DNA of 40,673 nt from Myxococcales bacterium. GTDB lineage: Bacteria > Myxococcota_A > UBA9160 > SMWR01. A program made the translations under genes and the position numbers. The stretch spans positions 1 through 40,673 of the forward strand of contig JAOUNA010000008.1 in NCBI GenBank assembly GCA_029881215.1. Direction: 5' to 3'. Every line of letters begins with the position of its first letter. The stretch's first letter is position 1. This document shows positions 25,064 through 33,667 of this stretch, piece after piece. The notes under the pieces are model-generated. The model was not told where the DNA came from and ran no database searches. It saw only the letters and a list, made by a program, of their open reading frames with translations.

Positions 25064-26001
25064 CCCGAGCCGCGCGCGAACGCGAGGGTGTGGTCTGGAT
25101 CGACGGCGCCGTGGTCGGGATCGGCGAGGCCAGGATTCCCGTCACCGATCACGGGCTGCTCTACGGCGACGGCATCTTCGAGGGAATTCGCGTCTATCGC
25201 CGACGGGTGTTCCGCCTCGATCGGCACCTCGCGCGCTTCGGCGTCGCGGCCAGACACATCGGGCTGGCGTTGCCCGGCGGCATCGACTCCGTGCGCGAGA
25301 TCGTGTTCGAGACGCTGCGCGCCTTCGACCGGGACGACGCCTACGTGCGCCTGATCGCAACCCGCGGCGAGGGCGCGCTCGGCGTGGATCCCACGACCTG
25401 CACCACTCCGCGCATCCTGTGCATCGCCGCGCGCGTGAGCATCTACCCCGAGCAGAAGCTGCGCGACGGCGTCGATCTCGTGACGTCGAGCCTCCGGCGC
25501 CCGCCCGCAGACGTGCTCGACCCGCGCGTGAAGAGTCTCAACTATCTGAACAACGCGCTGGCGAAGCTCGAGGCGCGGCAGCGCGGCGCGGACGAAGCGC
25601 TGCTGCTCAACGCGGCCGGGATGGTGGCGGAGGCGAGCGTCGCGAACCTCTTCGCGCATCGGGACGGCGTGCTGCGCACGCCGCCGAGCACGGACGGGGC
25701 CCTCGAAGGCGTGACGCGCGCCACGGTGCTCGAGCTGGCAGCCGAGCTCGGCATCCCGGCGCGCGAGCAGACCCTGGGTCGCTTCGATCTCTTCGCCGCG
25801 GACGAGGTCTTCCTCACCGGCACGGGCGCCGGTCTGGTTCCGGCGCGATCGCTCGACGGCCGCAGGCTTGGCGCGGGCGCGCCCGGGCCGATCTTCGAGA
25901 AGATTCGCGGAGCCTTTGCAGACGCGACCCGCAGGCTCGGCGTTGCCTTCGACGCGCGTGCCGGCCGCGGCGCTCGAGAAGACCGAGGTTCCGCCGACTA
26001 G
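25060..26001 (+). CDS. class IV aminotransferase (branched-chain/IlvE-like)
   Basis: 313 aa, PLP enzyme of fold type IV. VWIDGAVVGIGEARIPVTDHGLLYGDGIFEGIRVY is the classic start of the family; RVKSLNYLNN holds the PLP lysine; DEALLLNAAGMVAEASVANLF, EGVTRATVLELAAELGI and DEVFLTGTGAGLVPARSLDGRRLG complete the core. The sequence is closest in pattern to branched-chain aminotransferase (IlvE), but D-amino-acid transaminase and aminodeoxychorismate lyase share the fold, so the substrate is not certain. ATG 25060 overlaps the iclR stop by four bases. The stop codon lies in a perfect 10-base hairpin. Confidence 0.85.
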   Translation: MTRAAREREGVVWIDGAVVGIGEARIPVTDHGLLYGDGIFEGIRVYRRRVFRLDRHLARFGVAARHIGLALPGGIDSVREIVFETLRAFDRDDAYVRLIATRGEGALGVDPTTCTTPRILCIAARVSIYPEQKLRDGVDLVTSSLRRPPADVLDPRVKSLNYLNNALAKLEARQRGADEALLLNAAGMVAEASVANLFAHRDGVLRTPPSTDGALEGVTRATVLELAAELGIPAREQTLGRFDLFAADEVFLTGTGAGLVPARSLDGRRLGAGAPGPIFEKIRGAFADATRRLGVAFDARAGRGAREDRGSAD

Positions 26002-26019
26002 CGCGATTCCGCGCTAGTC
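25996..26019. terminator. hairpin GACTAGCGCG-ATTC-CGCGCTAGTC
   Basis: Perfect 10-base arms around a tetraloop, containing the TAG stop of the aminotransferase and ending 24 bases before the proS start. Probable terminator or leader hairpin of proS; TCTCCC follows instead of a T-run. Confidence 0.5.
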
Positions 26020-26043
26020 TCCCGCCGAACCGGGGAGTGTGCC

Positions 26044-27774
26044 GTGCGCTGGTCCCATGCCTTCTTTCCCACGCTGCGCGACGATCCTGCAGACGCCGAG
26101 GCGTCGAGTCACAAGCTGCTGGTGCGCGCGGGCTACGTGCGCCAGCTCATGTCGGGCGTCTACTCGCTGCTGCCGCTCGGCTTTCGCGTATGTCGAAAGA
26201 TCACCGGCATCGTGCGCGAGGAGATGGACGGGATCGGCGCTCAGGAGTTTCGACTGCCGGCGCTGCATCCGGCCGAGCTGTGGCAGCGCTCCGGGCGCTG
26301 GGAAACCATGGGCGAAGAGATGTTCCGGCTGCGCGATCGCCGCGGCGCGGATGCCGCGCTCGGCATGACGCACGAAGAGGTCTTCGCCGAGATCGCGACG
26401 GAGCTGCGCAGCTACCGGCAGCTGCCTCAGATCTGGTACCAGATCCAGACGAAGTTCCGGGATGAACCGCGGCCGAAATCGGGCATTCTGCGCGTTCGCG
26501 AGTTCACCATGAAGGACTCGTATTCGCTCGACGTCGATCGGGAGGGGCTGGATCGCGCCTTCCAGAGACATTTCGAAGCGTACCGGCGCATCTTCTCGCG
26601 CTGCGGATTGGCGACGATCGCCGTCGAGGCCTCGTCGGGCTCCATGGGCGGCAGCGAGTCGATCGAGTTCATGGTGCTGAGCGAGGCCGGCGAGGACGAC
26701 ATCGCGTTCTGCGAGAGCTGCGGATACGCGGGCAACTTCGAGAAGGCCAGCTCGGCGTTGCCGCCGCTGGAGGATCCGCCCGGCGTCGGAAGCGCGCCGG
26801 AGAAGTTCCCGACTCCCGGCGTGCACACGATCGACGACCTCGTCGCGTTCGAGGGCGGCGCCCCCGCGGAGCGCCAGATCAAGACGCTGGTCTACATGCT
26901 CGATTCCGAGCCGGCGCTGGTGCTGCTGCGTGGCGATCACCCGCTCTCGGCGCAGAAGCTGCTCGACGCGACGGGCGCGCGCGAGGCGCGACCCGCGAAC
27001 GACGAGGAGATCCGCGCGGCGCTGGGAGCGTCGGCGGGAAGCCTGGGGCCCGTGGGGGTGCGCGAGGTCAGGGTGTACGCGGACCTCGCGTTGCGCGGCC
27101 GCCGCGGCATGACCACGGGCGCGAACGAAGACGATCACCACCTGCGACACGTCGATGTGGAGCGGGACGTGCGGGTGACCCAGTGGTTCGACCTGCGCGA
27201 GGTGCAGGCCGGGGATCCTTGCCCCATGTGCGACACGCCGATGCGGGTCGACAAGGCCATCGAAGTCGGACACATCTTCAAGCTCGGCACGCGCTACAGC
27301 GAGACACTCGGTGCCAAGGTGTTGGACGAGTCGGGCACCACCCGCCCCATCGTGATGGGTTCGTACGGCATCGGCATCGAGCGCGCGATGGCAGCCGTGG
27401 TGGAGCGTTGCCATGACGAGAACGGGATCATCTGGCCGCTCGCCATCGCGCCCTTCGAAGTGGTGATCACGGTCGTGAATCCGAAGGAGGCGGCGCCGAG
27501 CGACGCGGCCAACGCTCTGTACGACGCGCTCGTCGCCGAGGGCATCGAGGTGTTGCTCGACGATCGCGAGGAACGCCCTGGCGTGAAGTTCAAGGATGCG
27601 GATCTGATCGGTATCCCCTATCGCATCACTGTGGGGCCGAAGGGTCTGAAGGATGGCAAGGTGGAGATCGCGCGCCGGAAGAGCGGAAGCTCCCGCAACA
27701 TCGACGTGCACAAGGCGGCCGCAGCGATCACGGAGGCCGTCCTGGAAGAGCGCAGCTTCGCTCCGGACGCCTGA
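26044..27774 (+). CDS. proS: prolyl-tRNA synthetase, bacterial type
   Basis: Class II synthetase that charges tRNA-Pro in the cytosol. 576 aa with the bacterial three-part layout: catalytic domain with motif 1 ([12 protein letters not shown]...), motif 2 ([21 protein letters not shown]) and motif 3 ([16 protein letters not shown]); between motifs 2 and 3 an INS editing domain of the YbaK type at about residues 225-390 that clears Ala-tRNA-Pro; and a C-terminal anticodon-binding domain ([11 protein letters not shown]...[26 protein letters not shown]). Start is GTG 26044. The length of 576 matches the E. coli enzyme (572). Confidence 0.98.
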   Translation: MRWSHAFFPTLRDDPADAEASSHKLLVRAGYVRQLMSGVYSLLPLGFRVCRKITGIVREEMDGIGAQEFRLPALHPAELWQRSGRWETMGEEMFRLRDRRGADAALGMTHEEVFAEIATELRSYRQLPQIWYQIQTKFRDEPRPKSGILRVREFTMKDSYSLDVDREGLDRAFQRHFEAYRRIFSRCGLATIAVEASSGSMGGSESIEFMVLSEAGEDDIAFCESCGYAGNFEKASSALPPLEDPPGVGSAPEKFPTPGVHTIDDLVAFEGGAPAERQIKTLVYMLDSEPALVLLRGDHPLSAQKLLDATGAREARPANDEEIRAALGASAGSLGPVGVREVRVYADLALRGRRGMTTGANEDDHHLRHVDVERDVRVTQWFDLREVQAGDPCPMCDTPMRVDKAIEVGHIFKLGTRYSETLGAKVLDESGTTRPIVMGSYGIGIERAMAAVVERCHDENGIIWPLAIAPFEVVITVVNPKEAAPSDAANALYDALVAEGIEVLLDDREERPGVKFKDADLIGIPYRITVGPKGLKDGKVEIARRKSGSSRNIDVHKAAAAITEAVLEERSFAPDA

Positions 27775-27792
27775 ACGCCTCGGTCTCGGCTT

Positions 27793-28752
27793 TCAGCCGA
27801 ACAGCTCTCGATTCGCGCGGCGCAGGAAGAGCAGCCCGATCGCCGCGTTGAAGAAGATGAAGAAGTTGTGCTGTACGAAGCCGAACGCGGCCATGGGACC
27901 CGCGTTCTCGGGAAAGAGCGTGACCCACAGGACGATCGCGACGCTTCGCATGGGACCCGGAGTGGCCGCGCCGAAGAAGATCACGGGCAGGATGCCCAGC
28001 ATGTCGAGCCACTGCGCCTCGACTCCGAACAGATGCAGGGCGAGGGTGTAGACGATCACCGCCGCGAGCAGCGCCGGAGAGCGCATGGCGATCACGGCTG
28101 CGTAGTGCCCCAGGCTGGCCCGGCGGAACGCGCTGAGGATGTCGCGCCGCCGCAGCGCGGCCCCGAACGGCAGCCGGCCGCGAAAGAAGAGGATCCAACC
28201 GATCAGGAACACCAGGGCGGCCGCGGCGATCGACGGGATGACGTGGAACACGGCCGGCAGCCGTTCCCAGCGCAGCGCCACGCCGAGCGTGGCCCAGAAG
28301 AGCAGGTAGTAGAGCTCGCAGAACATGATGAAGAGCATGCTCGAGCCGACCTGCCAGCCCGGTACGCCGTGGCGGCGGTGCAGGTAGTACGCGATCACGC
28401 CCTTGCCGACCTGCTCGTTGACGATCGAGAGGATGTAGGTGCTGGCGCGGATGGGGAGGATGTCGGCGAAGCGCACGGGTGCGTTGAACCATCGCACGAC
28501 CCGCCAGACCACCGTGGAATCCACGAGGAAATAGAACGCGGAGTAGGGGATCATCATCAGCAGCCAGCGGCTCCAGGAGACGCTGCTGAAGACGCCCGAC
28601 AGGTACGCGATCAGCGTCTGCCCGGCGCGGTCGGCCGCGGCGTCGAGGCGCGTGTAGAGCCAGGCGAAGCAGGCGATCGTGATCAGCCACGGCAGAGCGC
28701 GCTGCCATGCGGCGGGGCGCGGCCTGGCTGCGGACTCGGTGCGATGCGTCAC
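27793..28752 (-). CDS. LPG synthase TM-like / UPF0104-type integral membrane protein
   Basis: 319 aa from GTG 28752 with about seven to eight membrane helices: LPWLITIACFAWLY, WLLMMIPYSAFYFLV, SMLFIMFCELYYLLFWATLG, IPSIAAAALVFLIGWILFF, SPALLAAVIVYTLALHLFG, LPVIFFGAATPGPM and the last helix near FFIFFNAAIGLLFL. The spaced hydrophilic motif NEQVGKGVIAYYL and the P-G-P-x-R-S loop recall the lysylphosphatidylglycerol-synthetase transmembrane family (PF03706/UPF0104), but the catalytic aminoacyl-transfer domain is absent, as in flippase-like members. It may handle lipids, but that is inference. GTG overlaps the TGA of the epimerase-like gene, so the two are probably coupled. Confidence 0.6.
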   Translation of the reverse strand: MTHRTESAARPRPAAWQRALPWLITIACFAWLYTRLDAAADRAGQTLIAYLSGVFSSVSWSRWLLMMIPYSAFYFLVDSTVVWRVVRWFNAPVRFADILPIRASTYILSIVNEQVGKGVIAYYLHRRHGVPGWQVGSSMLFIMFCELYYLLFWATLGVALRWERLPAVFHVIPSIAAAALVFLIGWILFFRGRLPFGAALRRRDILSAFRRASLGHYAAVIAMRSPALLAAVIVYTLALHLFGVEAQWLDMLGILPVIFFGAATPGPMRSVAIVLWVTLFPENAGPMAAFGFVQHNFFIFFNAAIGLLFLRRANRELFG

Positions 28753-29684
28753 GAGCGCTCCGCGCCGGGCGCGAGACACAGGCGCAGCGTCTCGTCGAGC
28801 GGCGTGAGCTCGATTCCGAGCAGACGACAGGCTTCGCCGGGATCGATGTCGTCGTCCTGTTCGAGAACCCCCAGCATGGCGCGCGTGATCGGGGGATCGG
28901 CGAGCAGCAGCTCGGCCGCGGCGGCGGCGAAGCGCGCCGCGAACAGGGGAATCGAGCGGAACGCGACGCGCTTCCCGAGCAGCGCCGCCGCCCGTTCCAC
29001 CAGCGCGCGTTGGGTGAGCGATTCCGGTCCCGCGAGATCCAGCGTGCGCCCGTCGAGATCGCGCGGGGTCAACGCGGCGAGGATCGCCTCCACCACGTCC
29101 CGGGCGGCGATCGGCTGCTGGCGCGCGGCGCCACCCCGCACCAACGCGGTGCGTCCCGCGCTGGCTTGCCGCAGGAGCGCCTGCGCGGCGGCATCGCCGG
29201 CGCCGAGCACCATCGGCAGCCGCACGATGACCGCCGGAGTCTTGCCGCGAAGCAGGATCGCGTCGGCCCGCCCTCGGGACGCGAGGCACGCGTTGCCGGC
29301 ATCCGGGTGCGCGCCGAGGATGCTGAGGCCCACGATCCGGCGCAGCCCGGCGCGCGCCGCCGCGTCGGCCAGCGCTGCGCTCGCCCCTTCGTGGGCGTCC
29401 TCGTAGCGGCTGCGCCGACTCTGCTTGAGGATGCCCACCAGGTGCACGGCCTGGCTGCAGCCCCTGGCGGCGCGGGCGAGCGCGGCGGCATCCCGGTAGT
29501 CGATGACGTCGATCTCGGGCCGCGCGTCCGCGGGCAGGTTGCGCAGCGATTCGGCCGCCCGCTCCGATCGCACCAGCGCGTGTACAGCGCGTCGCGGCGT
29601 CGCGCCGGCCAGGCGACACAGCAGCAGGCGCCCCAGATGTCCATTGGCGCCGGTGACGAGAATGCGGTCCGCCGCTTCGGGCAC
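28749..29684 (-). CDS. atypical SDR, NAD(P)-binding epimerase-like protein
   Basis: 311 aa. ILVTGANGHLGRLLLCRL is the Rossmann glycine motif T-G-x-x-G-x-x-G; later VIDYRDAAALARAARGCSQAVHLVG and VGLSILGAHPD, PAVIVRLPMVLGAGD, QPIAARDVVEAILAAL and LAGPESLTQRALVERAAALLG are as in the NDUFA9/complex I-39 kDa-like atypical SDR group. The usual Y-x-x-x-K is not seen, so a redox or binding role without classic catalysis is likely. GTG 29684 is used; the ORF track buries this in a 945-aa shadow. It is divergent from the fusion hydrolase and overlaps the downstream membrane-protein gene by four bases. Confidence 0.82.
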   Translation of the reverse strand: MPEAADRILVTGANGHLGRLLLCRLAGATPRRAVHALVRSERAAESLRNLPADARPEIDVIDYRDAAALARAARGCSQAVHLVGILKQSRRSRYEDAHEGASAALADAAARAGLRRIVGLSILGAHPDAGNACLASRGRADAILLRGKTPAVIVRLPMVLGAGDAAAQALLRQASAGRTALVRGGAARQQPIAARDVVEAILAALTPRDLDGRTLDLAGPESLTQRALVERAAALLGKRVAFRSIPLFAARFAAAAAELLLADPPITRAMLGVLEQDDDIDPGEACRLLGIELTPLDETLRLCLAPGAERS

Positions 29685-29717
29685 GGGCTCGGAGCATAGC
29701 AGCCGTCTCCGCGCGCA

Positions 29718-29746
29718 TTGACTTGCGCCGGCGCGATCGGTTTCAT
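29718..29746 (+). promoter_or_regulatory. candidate promoter for a leaderless hydrolase mRNA
   Basis: TTGACT (29718-29723), a 17-base spacer and TTTCAT (29741-29746) match sigma-70 hexamers at 5/6 and 4/6. Transcription would begin near 29753, practically at ATG 29754, so the mRNA would have no leader. Overlap with the start region makes other starts possible. Confidence 0.4.
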
Positions 29747-29753
29747 GGGGTGC

Positions 29754-31322
29754 ATGACCCGCGCGATCTGCGCCGCATCCGGTATCGCTGCGCTGCTGTT
29801 CCTGCTGTCCTCGTGCTGGCTCGGCCGCATCGAGCGGTCGGGGGCGCTGCACGACGATCTGCTCCTCGACGGGGGCGTTCCCGCCACGTTGTATCTGCCC
29901 GGCGTCTCCCCCACCGTCATGCCGTTCTTCGATTTTCCGGTGCGGCAGGATCGACCTCCGGGCGTCGCGCTTGCGCACGGCTTCGCGTTGGATCGCTGCG
30001 CCGTGAGCACGCTCGCGCGCCGTCTGGCCGCTGCGGGCTACGCCGTGCTCACGTTCGACGCGAGCGGCCACGGCCAGAGCCGCGCCGGCTACGCGCGGAG
30101 CCGCGCGCGTCCCGACGCTTTGTACACCGACTTCGTCGCGGCGGTCGATTTTCTTCGCGCCTCGCCCTTCGTGGACGGCGAGCGCATCGCCGTCGCCGGG
30201 CATTCGATGGGGGCCGCCGCGGCGCTCGACTTCGCGACTCGGGATTCCGGGATCGACGCCGCGGTGATGATCTCCGGTGGTTGGACGCTGGCGGGCCCCT
30301 TTCGCCCGGCGAACGCGCTGTTCCTGTACGCCGATCGGGAGCCCGATGCGATCCGCGAGCGCTCGCACGCGCTGGCCGCGAGGCTGGCCGAGGTGGAAGC
30401 CGTGCGCGTGGGTCAGACCTACGGTGATCCGGGGCGCGGGAACGCGGTGCGCGTCGCGCTGGTGCCGGATGCAAGCCACGGGAACATCGTGTACAAGGCG
30501 GCCACGGCCGAGCTGGTGCTGGCGTGGCTCGATGCGGCCTTCGGCATCGAGCGCCCCGCTCCGACGATTGCCCGCGATCCGCGCTGGCGCCTGGTGCAGC
30601 TGGCCGGCATCGCCTTCGCCCTCGTGTTGCCCGGTCTCGGCGTGCTGATCGGCCGACTGCTGCCCCCCGGTACGCCGCGCGGCGCCGGGGATCGAGGCGC
30701 TGCGCACCTGGCGCTCGCCGCCGCGTTGTTCGCCGTGCTGCCGCTCCAGGCGCTGGATGCGCCTCTGGTGCCTCTCCCCATCGAGATCGGCGACGCGGTC
30801 GCATCCCATTTCGCCCTGGCCGGAATCGCGCTGCTCGTCTGGCTCGCGCGCAAGGGTCGGCTCGCCGCGCCGCTCTCCGGACAGCTCAGCAGCGCGACGC
30901 TGCTCGGCGCGGGCGCGGCGCTCGTGATCTTCGCACTGCTGCTGCAGCCGATCGGCACGGTCTTCCACCGCATGGCGCTCACGCCGCCGCGCGCGCTGGC
31001 CTTCGCGAGCACCGCGCTGGTGCTCCTGCCGTTCACATTCGCCTTCCAGAGCGCGCTTCGCGTGGGAAGTCCCGGTGTGGCGGCGCTGCGCGCTCTCGCG
31101 GGTCGCGTCCTCGTCGTGGCCGCCCTGGTCACGGGCGTGTGGACGGGAGTCTCGAGCTGGCTGGTGCTCGCGGTGCTGCCGCTCTTCGTCAGCGTGTTCG
31201 CCTGCTTCGAGCTGCTCGCCGCCTTTCTCTACACGGCGTCGCGCAACCGGGTGGCGCTCGCCCTCATCGAGGCCGGCTGGCTGGCCTTCGTGATGGCGGC
31301 GGTCCTGCCCATGCGGGCATGA
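29754..31322 (+). CDS. alpha/beta-hydrolase lipoprotein fused to a C-terminal multi-helix membrane domain
   Basis: 522 aa from ATG 29754. The N-terminus (ASGIAALLFLLSSCWLG) has a lipobox LSSC. Residues about 60-270 form an alpha/beta hydrolase: VALAHGFALDRCAVSTLARRLAAAGYAVLTFDASGHGQS, then VAGHSMGAAAAL with the nucleophile elbow G-H-S-M-G, and DASHGNIV with a likely catalytic histidine. Residues about 285-520 contain six to seven hydrophobic helices (AGIAFALVLPGLGVLIG, AALFAVLPLQAL, ALAGIALLVWLAR, LLGAGAALVIFALLLQP, FASTALVLLPFTFAF, VLVVAALVTGVWTG, plus two near the end). The hydrolase should face the periplasm. Substrate unknown; the pairing is uncommon. A candidate promoter overlaps the region just upstream. 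Confidence 0.8.
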   Translation: MTRAICAASGIAALLFLLSSCWLGRIERSGALHDDLLLDGGVPATLYLPGVSPTVMPFFDFPVRQDRPPGVALAHGFALDRCAVSTLARRLAAAGYAVLTFDASGHGQSRAGYARSRARPDALYTDFVAAVDFLRASPFVDGERIAVAGHSMGAAAALDFATRDSGIDAAVMISGGWTLAGPFRPANALFLYADREPDAIRERSHALAARLAEVEAVRVGQTYGDPGRGNAVRVALVPDASHGNIVYKAATAELVLAWLDAAFGIERPAPTIARDPRWRLVQLAGIAFALVLPGLGVLIGRLLPPGTPRGAGDRGAAHLALAAALFAVLPLQALDAPLVPLPIEIGDAVASHFALAGIALLVWLARKGRLAAPLSGQLSSATLLGAGAALVIFALLLQPIGTVFHRMALTPPRALAFASTALVLLPFTFAFQSALRVGSPGVAALRALAGRVLVVAALVTGVWTGVSSWLVLAVLPLFVSVFACFELLAAFLYTASRNRVALALIEAGWLAFVMAAVLPMRA

Positions 31323-31350
31323 GCGAGGCGCTGCCTGCGCCGGCGCGCCC

Positions 31351-32172
31351 TCAGTTCGGCGCAACCCGATCGAGGAAGCGCCCGATGCTCTCGAGATAGG
31401 CGCGGCCGCCGACGAAGATCGTGTCGCCGTGATCGGCGCCGTCGATCGTCTCGAATGCCTTCGGCTCCGGCGCCGCAGCGTGGAGGCGCACGCCGAGCTC
31501 GTAGGGGACGACCGTGTCGCGATTGCCGTGGAAGAAGAGCAGGGGCGAGCGCACCCGCCCGATCTTGGCGATCGAATCGAATCCACCGCGCACGAAGAGG
31601 GAGCCGAGCGGTCCGGCCACCCGGCGTGCCATCTCGGGGAGCGAGGTGAACGTGCTCTCGAGTATCACGCCCGCGAGGTCGCGGTCCTGGGCGAGGTCCA
31701 CGGCGATGGCTCCGCCGAGGGAGCGGCCGAAGACGATCACGCGGGTCTCCGGAATCGCCCTCGCCTCGATCAGATGCGCCAGTCCCGCGCGGGCGTCGCT
31801 GTAGACGCCGACCTCACTCGGGGTGCCGCTGCTCAGGCCGTAGCCCCGATAGTCGGGCAGCAGCACGTGCGCACCGAGGCCCTGCAACATCGCCGCGTTG
31901 GGCAGGCGGTGGGACGCGTTGCCGGCGTTGCCGTGCAGGAAGAGGATGGCCCGCGTCGCGCCCCCCGGTGCGGGCAGGTAGTAGGCGTGGAGTCGCACGC
32001 CGTCGCCGCTCTCGAGCTGGATTTCTTCGGCATCGATGCCCAGCGCCGCCGGTGCGAACTCGGCGCCCGGGCTCGGCTGGAAGATCATGCGATCGATGAG
32101 GCGTTGCACGAACAAAGAGGTCGCCAGGAACGCAGCCACACCGATGAGGGGAATGGCGAAGAGTGAACGCAC
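31351..32172 (-). CDS. alpha/beta hydrolase, ABHD13/Bem46-like, membrane anchored
   Basis: 273 aa from GTG 32172. Residues 5-27 are a membrane anchor (FAIPLIGVAAFLATSLFVQRL). FLHGNAGNASH is the oxyanion loop, VIVFGRSLGGAIAVDLA carries the nucleophile serine (G-R-S-L-G-G), and the end has GNRDTVVPYELGVRLH with Asp and DGADHGDTIF with His. FQPSPGAEF before the domain and PDYRGYGLSSGTPSE are typical of the Bem46/ABHD13 group of lipid or peptide hydrolases of unknown substrate. Starts 6 bases after the MFS stop, so it looks cotranscribed with the suf run. Confidence 0.85.
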   Translation of the reverse strand: MRSLFAIPLIGVAAFLATSLFVQRLIDRMIFQPSPGAEFAPAALGIDAEEIQLESGDGVRLHAYYLPAPGGATRAILFLHGNAGNASHRLPNAAMLQGLGAHVLLPDYRGYGLSSGTPSEVGVYSDARAGLAHLIEARAIPETRVIVFGRSLGGAIAVDLAQDRDLAGVILESTFTSLPEMARRVAGPLGSLFVRGGFDSIAKIGRVRSPLLFFHGNRDTVVPYELGVRLHAAAPEPKAFETIDGADHGDTIFVGGRAYLESIGRFLDRVAPN

Positions 32173-32178
32173 GCGAGT

Positions 32179-33294
32179 CTACCCCGCTCTGCGCAGCCTG
32201 GCAGCGCAGAGCGCGATCAGCGCCGGCCAGACGGCGAGGCTGCCAACGGCGAGCGTCACACCCGCCGCGTCGCCCAGCGCTCCCGTGAGCCATGGCACCG
32301 CGAAGCCTCCCAGCGACCCCGCACCCGCCGCGAGCCCTGCCGCGCTGCCGCGGGCGTGGGGAAAGCGTTGGGCGGCCAGCGCGATCACGAGTGGAAACAC
32401 CGCGCCGAGCGCGATGCCCGAGGCGAGATACGGGAGCTCGATGATCGGGATCCTGGCCCAGACACCGAGCGCGAGCACCAGCGCGCCGAGCGCGCCCGAG
32501 AGCGCGATCGCGCGCACCGGACTCGCGCCGTGCAATGCGGCGAGGAGGAGTCTGCCGACGAGCAGACCGAGCCAGAAGGCGCTGATGGCGCTGCGCCCGC
32601 GCTGCGCGTCGAGAGACAGGGCGCCGGTTGCATACGGCGAGGCGAAGACCGTGAGGCTCGCCTCGAAGCCCACGTAGGCGAAGAGCACCATCGCGTACGG
32701 GAGGAATACGGTCGAGAGCAGCGCGTCGCTCGTGCTCTCGCTCGCGGCCGTTCGCGGCGGGCGCATGGGGAAGGGTATGAGCAGCGCCGCGCCGGCGAGC
32801 GCGAGGTGCGCCGCGCCCAGCCAGTGAAAGCCGACCGACCATGCGAATTGCGCCGCGATCCAGCTCGCGAACAGCGGCCCCGAGACCGCGCCGGCGGTGA
32901 CCAGCGCGTGCATCAGCGCGAGCATGCGCACGGATCCCGCCGCGTAGCGCTCCGCGACTGCGCCGTTCACGAGGGTCTCATACATGCCGGCGCCCACGCC
33001 CGCCAGGCCGATCAGCACGAGCCAGCGGGAGAAGCCGAGCTCGACTCCCGCGGTCAGCAGCGGCGCGCCGGTCAGCAGCATGGCCGCCACGAAGAGCGGG
33101 CGGCGCGGGCAGCGATCGAAGAGCGGACCCGCCGAGACGACGCCCACGCCGAGGCCCAGCGCGAGAGCGGAGGCGAGCAGGCCGGAGTGCGCGAGATCGA
33201 GGTGCAGATCTCGCGCCATCTCTGCCTGGCTCGCGCCCAGCACCACCAGGACGATGCCGAACAGGAAGTAGGCCGCCGAGCAGAAGAGCAGCAC
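32179..33294 (-). CDS. major facilitator superfamily transporter (second)
   Basis: 371 aa with about eleven to twelve hydrophobic segments. GVGVVSAGPLFDRCPRRPLFVAA is the loop 2-3 motif (G-x-x-x-D-R-x-x-R-R), and the second half has GSAAGLAAGAGSLGGFAVPWLTGAL, typical of MFS carriers. It has no recognisable substrate marker. GTG 33294 lies 7 bases after the sufT stop. No typical Fe-S gene product, so the association with suf may be polarity only or may reflect iron or sulfur handling. Confidence 0.82.
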   Translation of the reverse strand: MLLFCSAAYFLFGIVLVVLGASQAEMARDLHLDLAHSGLLASALALGLGVGVVSAGPLFDRCPRRPLFVAAMLLTGAPLLTAGVELGFSRWLVLIGLAGVGAGMYETLVNGAVAERYAAGSVRMLALMHALVTAGAVSGPLFASWIAAQFAWSVGFHWLGAAHLALAGAALLIPFPMRPPRTAASESTSDALLSTVFLPYAMVLFAYVGFEASLTVFASPYATGALSLDAQRGRSAISAFWLGLLVGRLLLAALHGASPVRAIALSGALGALVLALGVWARIPIIELPYLASGIALGAVFPLVIALAAQRFPHARGSAAGLAAGAGSLGGFAVPWLTGALGDAAGVTLAVGSLAVWPALIALCAARLRRAG

Positions 33295-33301
33295 GCCAGG
33301 C

Positions 33302-33667
33302 TCAGAGCATGCCGAGTTCGAGCTTCGCCGCCTCCGACATCATGTCGGGATTCCACGGCGGATCCCAGACGAGGTCGAGCTGCACGGAGGTCACGCCCTC
33401 GACGGCGCGCGCCTTCGATTCGACCTCCGGCGGCAGCATCTCCGCCGCGGGGCACATCGGCGTCGTGAGCGTCATGCGAATGGTGGCCGCGCCGTCGGCA
33501 TCCAGCACGACCTTGTAGATGAGTCCGAGCTCGTAGATGCTGACGGGAATCTCGGGATCGTAGATGGACTTGAGCTGCTCCACGATGCGCTCCCCGACGT
33601 CCCGGAGGGCTTCGGGCGCCTCGACGAGGCGGGACTCGGAAGCGGGCTCTTCCTGCATCGACTTCAC
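33302..33667 (-). CDS. sufT: SufT-like DUF59 (MIP18) Fe-S maturation protein
   Basis: 121 aa from GTG 33667 (or ATG 33658). IVEQLKSIYDPEIPVSIYELGLIYKVVLD is the DUF59 signature (DPEIPVNI.DLGLIY), followed by MTLTTPMCPAAEMLPPEVE with the conserved cysteine and GVTSVQLDLVWDPPWNPDMMSE. SufT in other bacteria supports Fe-S cluster delivery to target proteins under high demand. GTG overlaps the sufU TGA (GTGA). It lies at the end of the suf core; the MFS gene follows after 7 bases. Confidence 0.93.
   Translation of the reverse strand: MKSMQEEPASESRLVEAPEALRDVGERIVEQLKSIYDPEIPVSIYELGLIYKVVLDADGAATIRMTLTTPMCPAAEMLPPEVESKARAVEGVTSVQLDLVWDPPWNPDMMSEAAKLELGML

Noticed and set aside
28749-31586. 945-aa minus-strand ORF as one protein
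   Set aside because: Only the C-terminal 311 residues (SDR-like) carry domain motifs; the N-terminal part is antisense to the fusion hydrolase.
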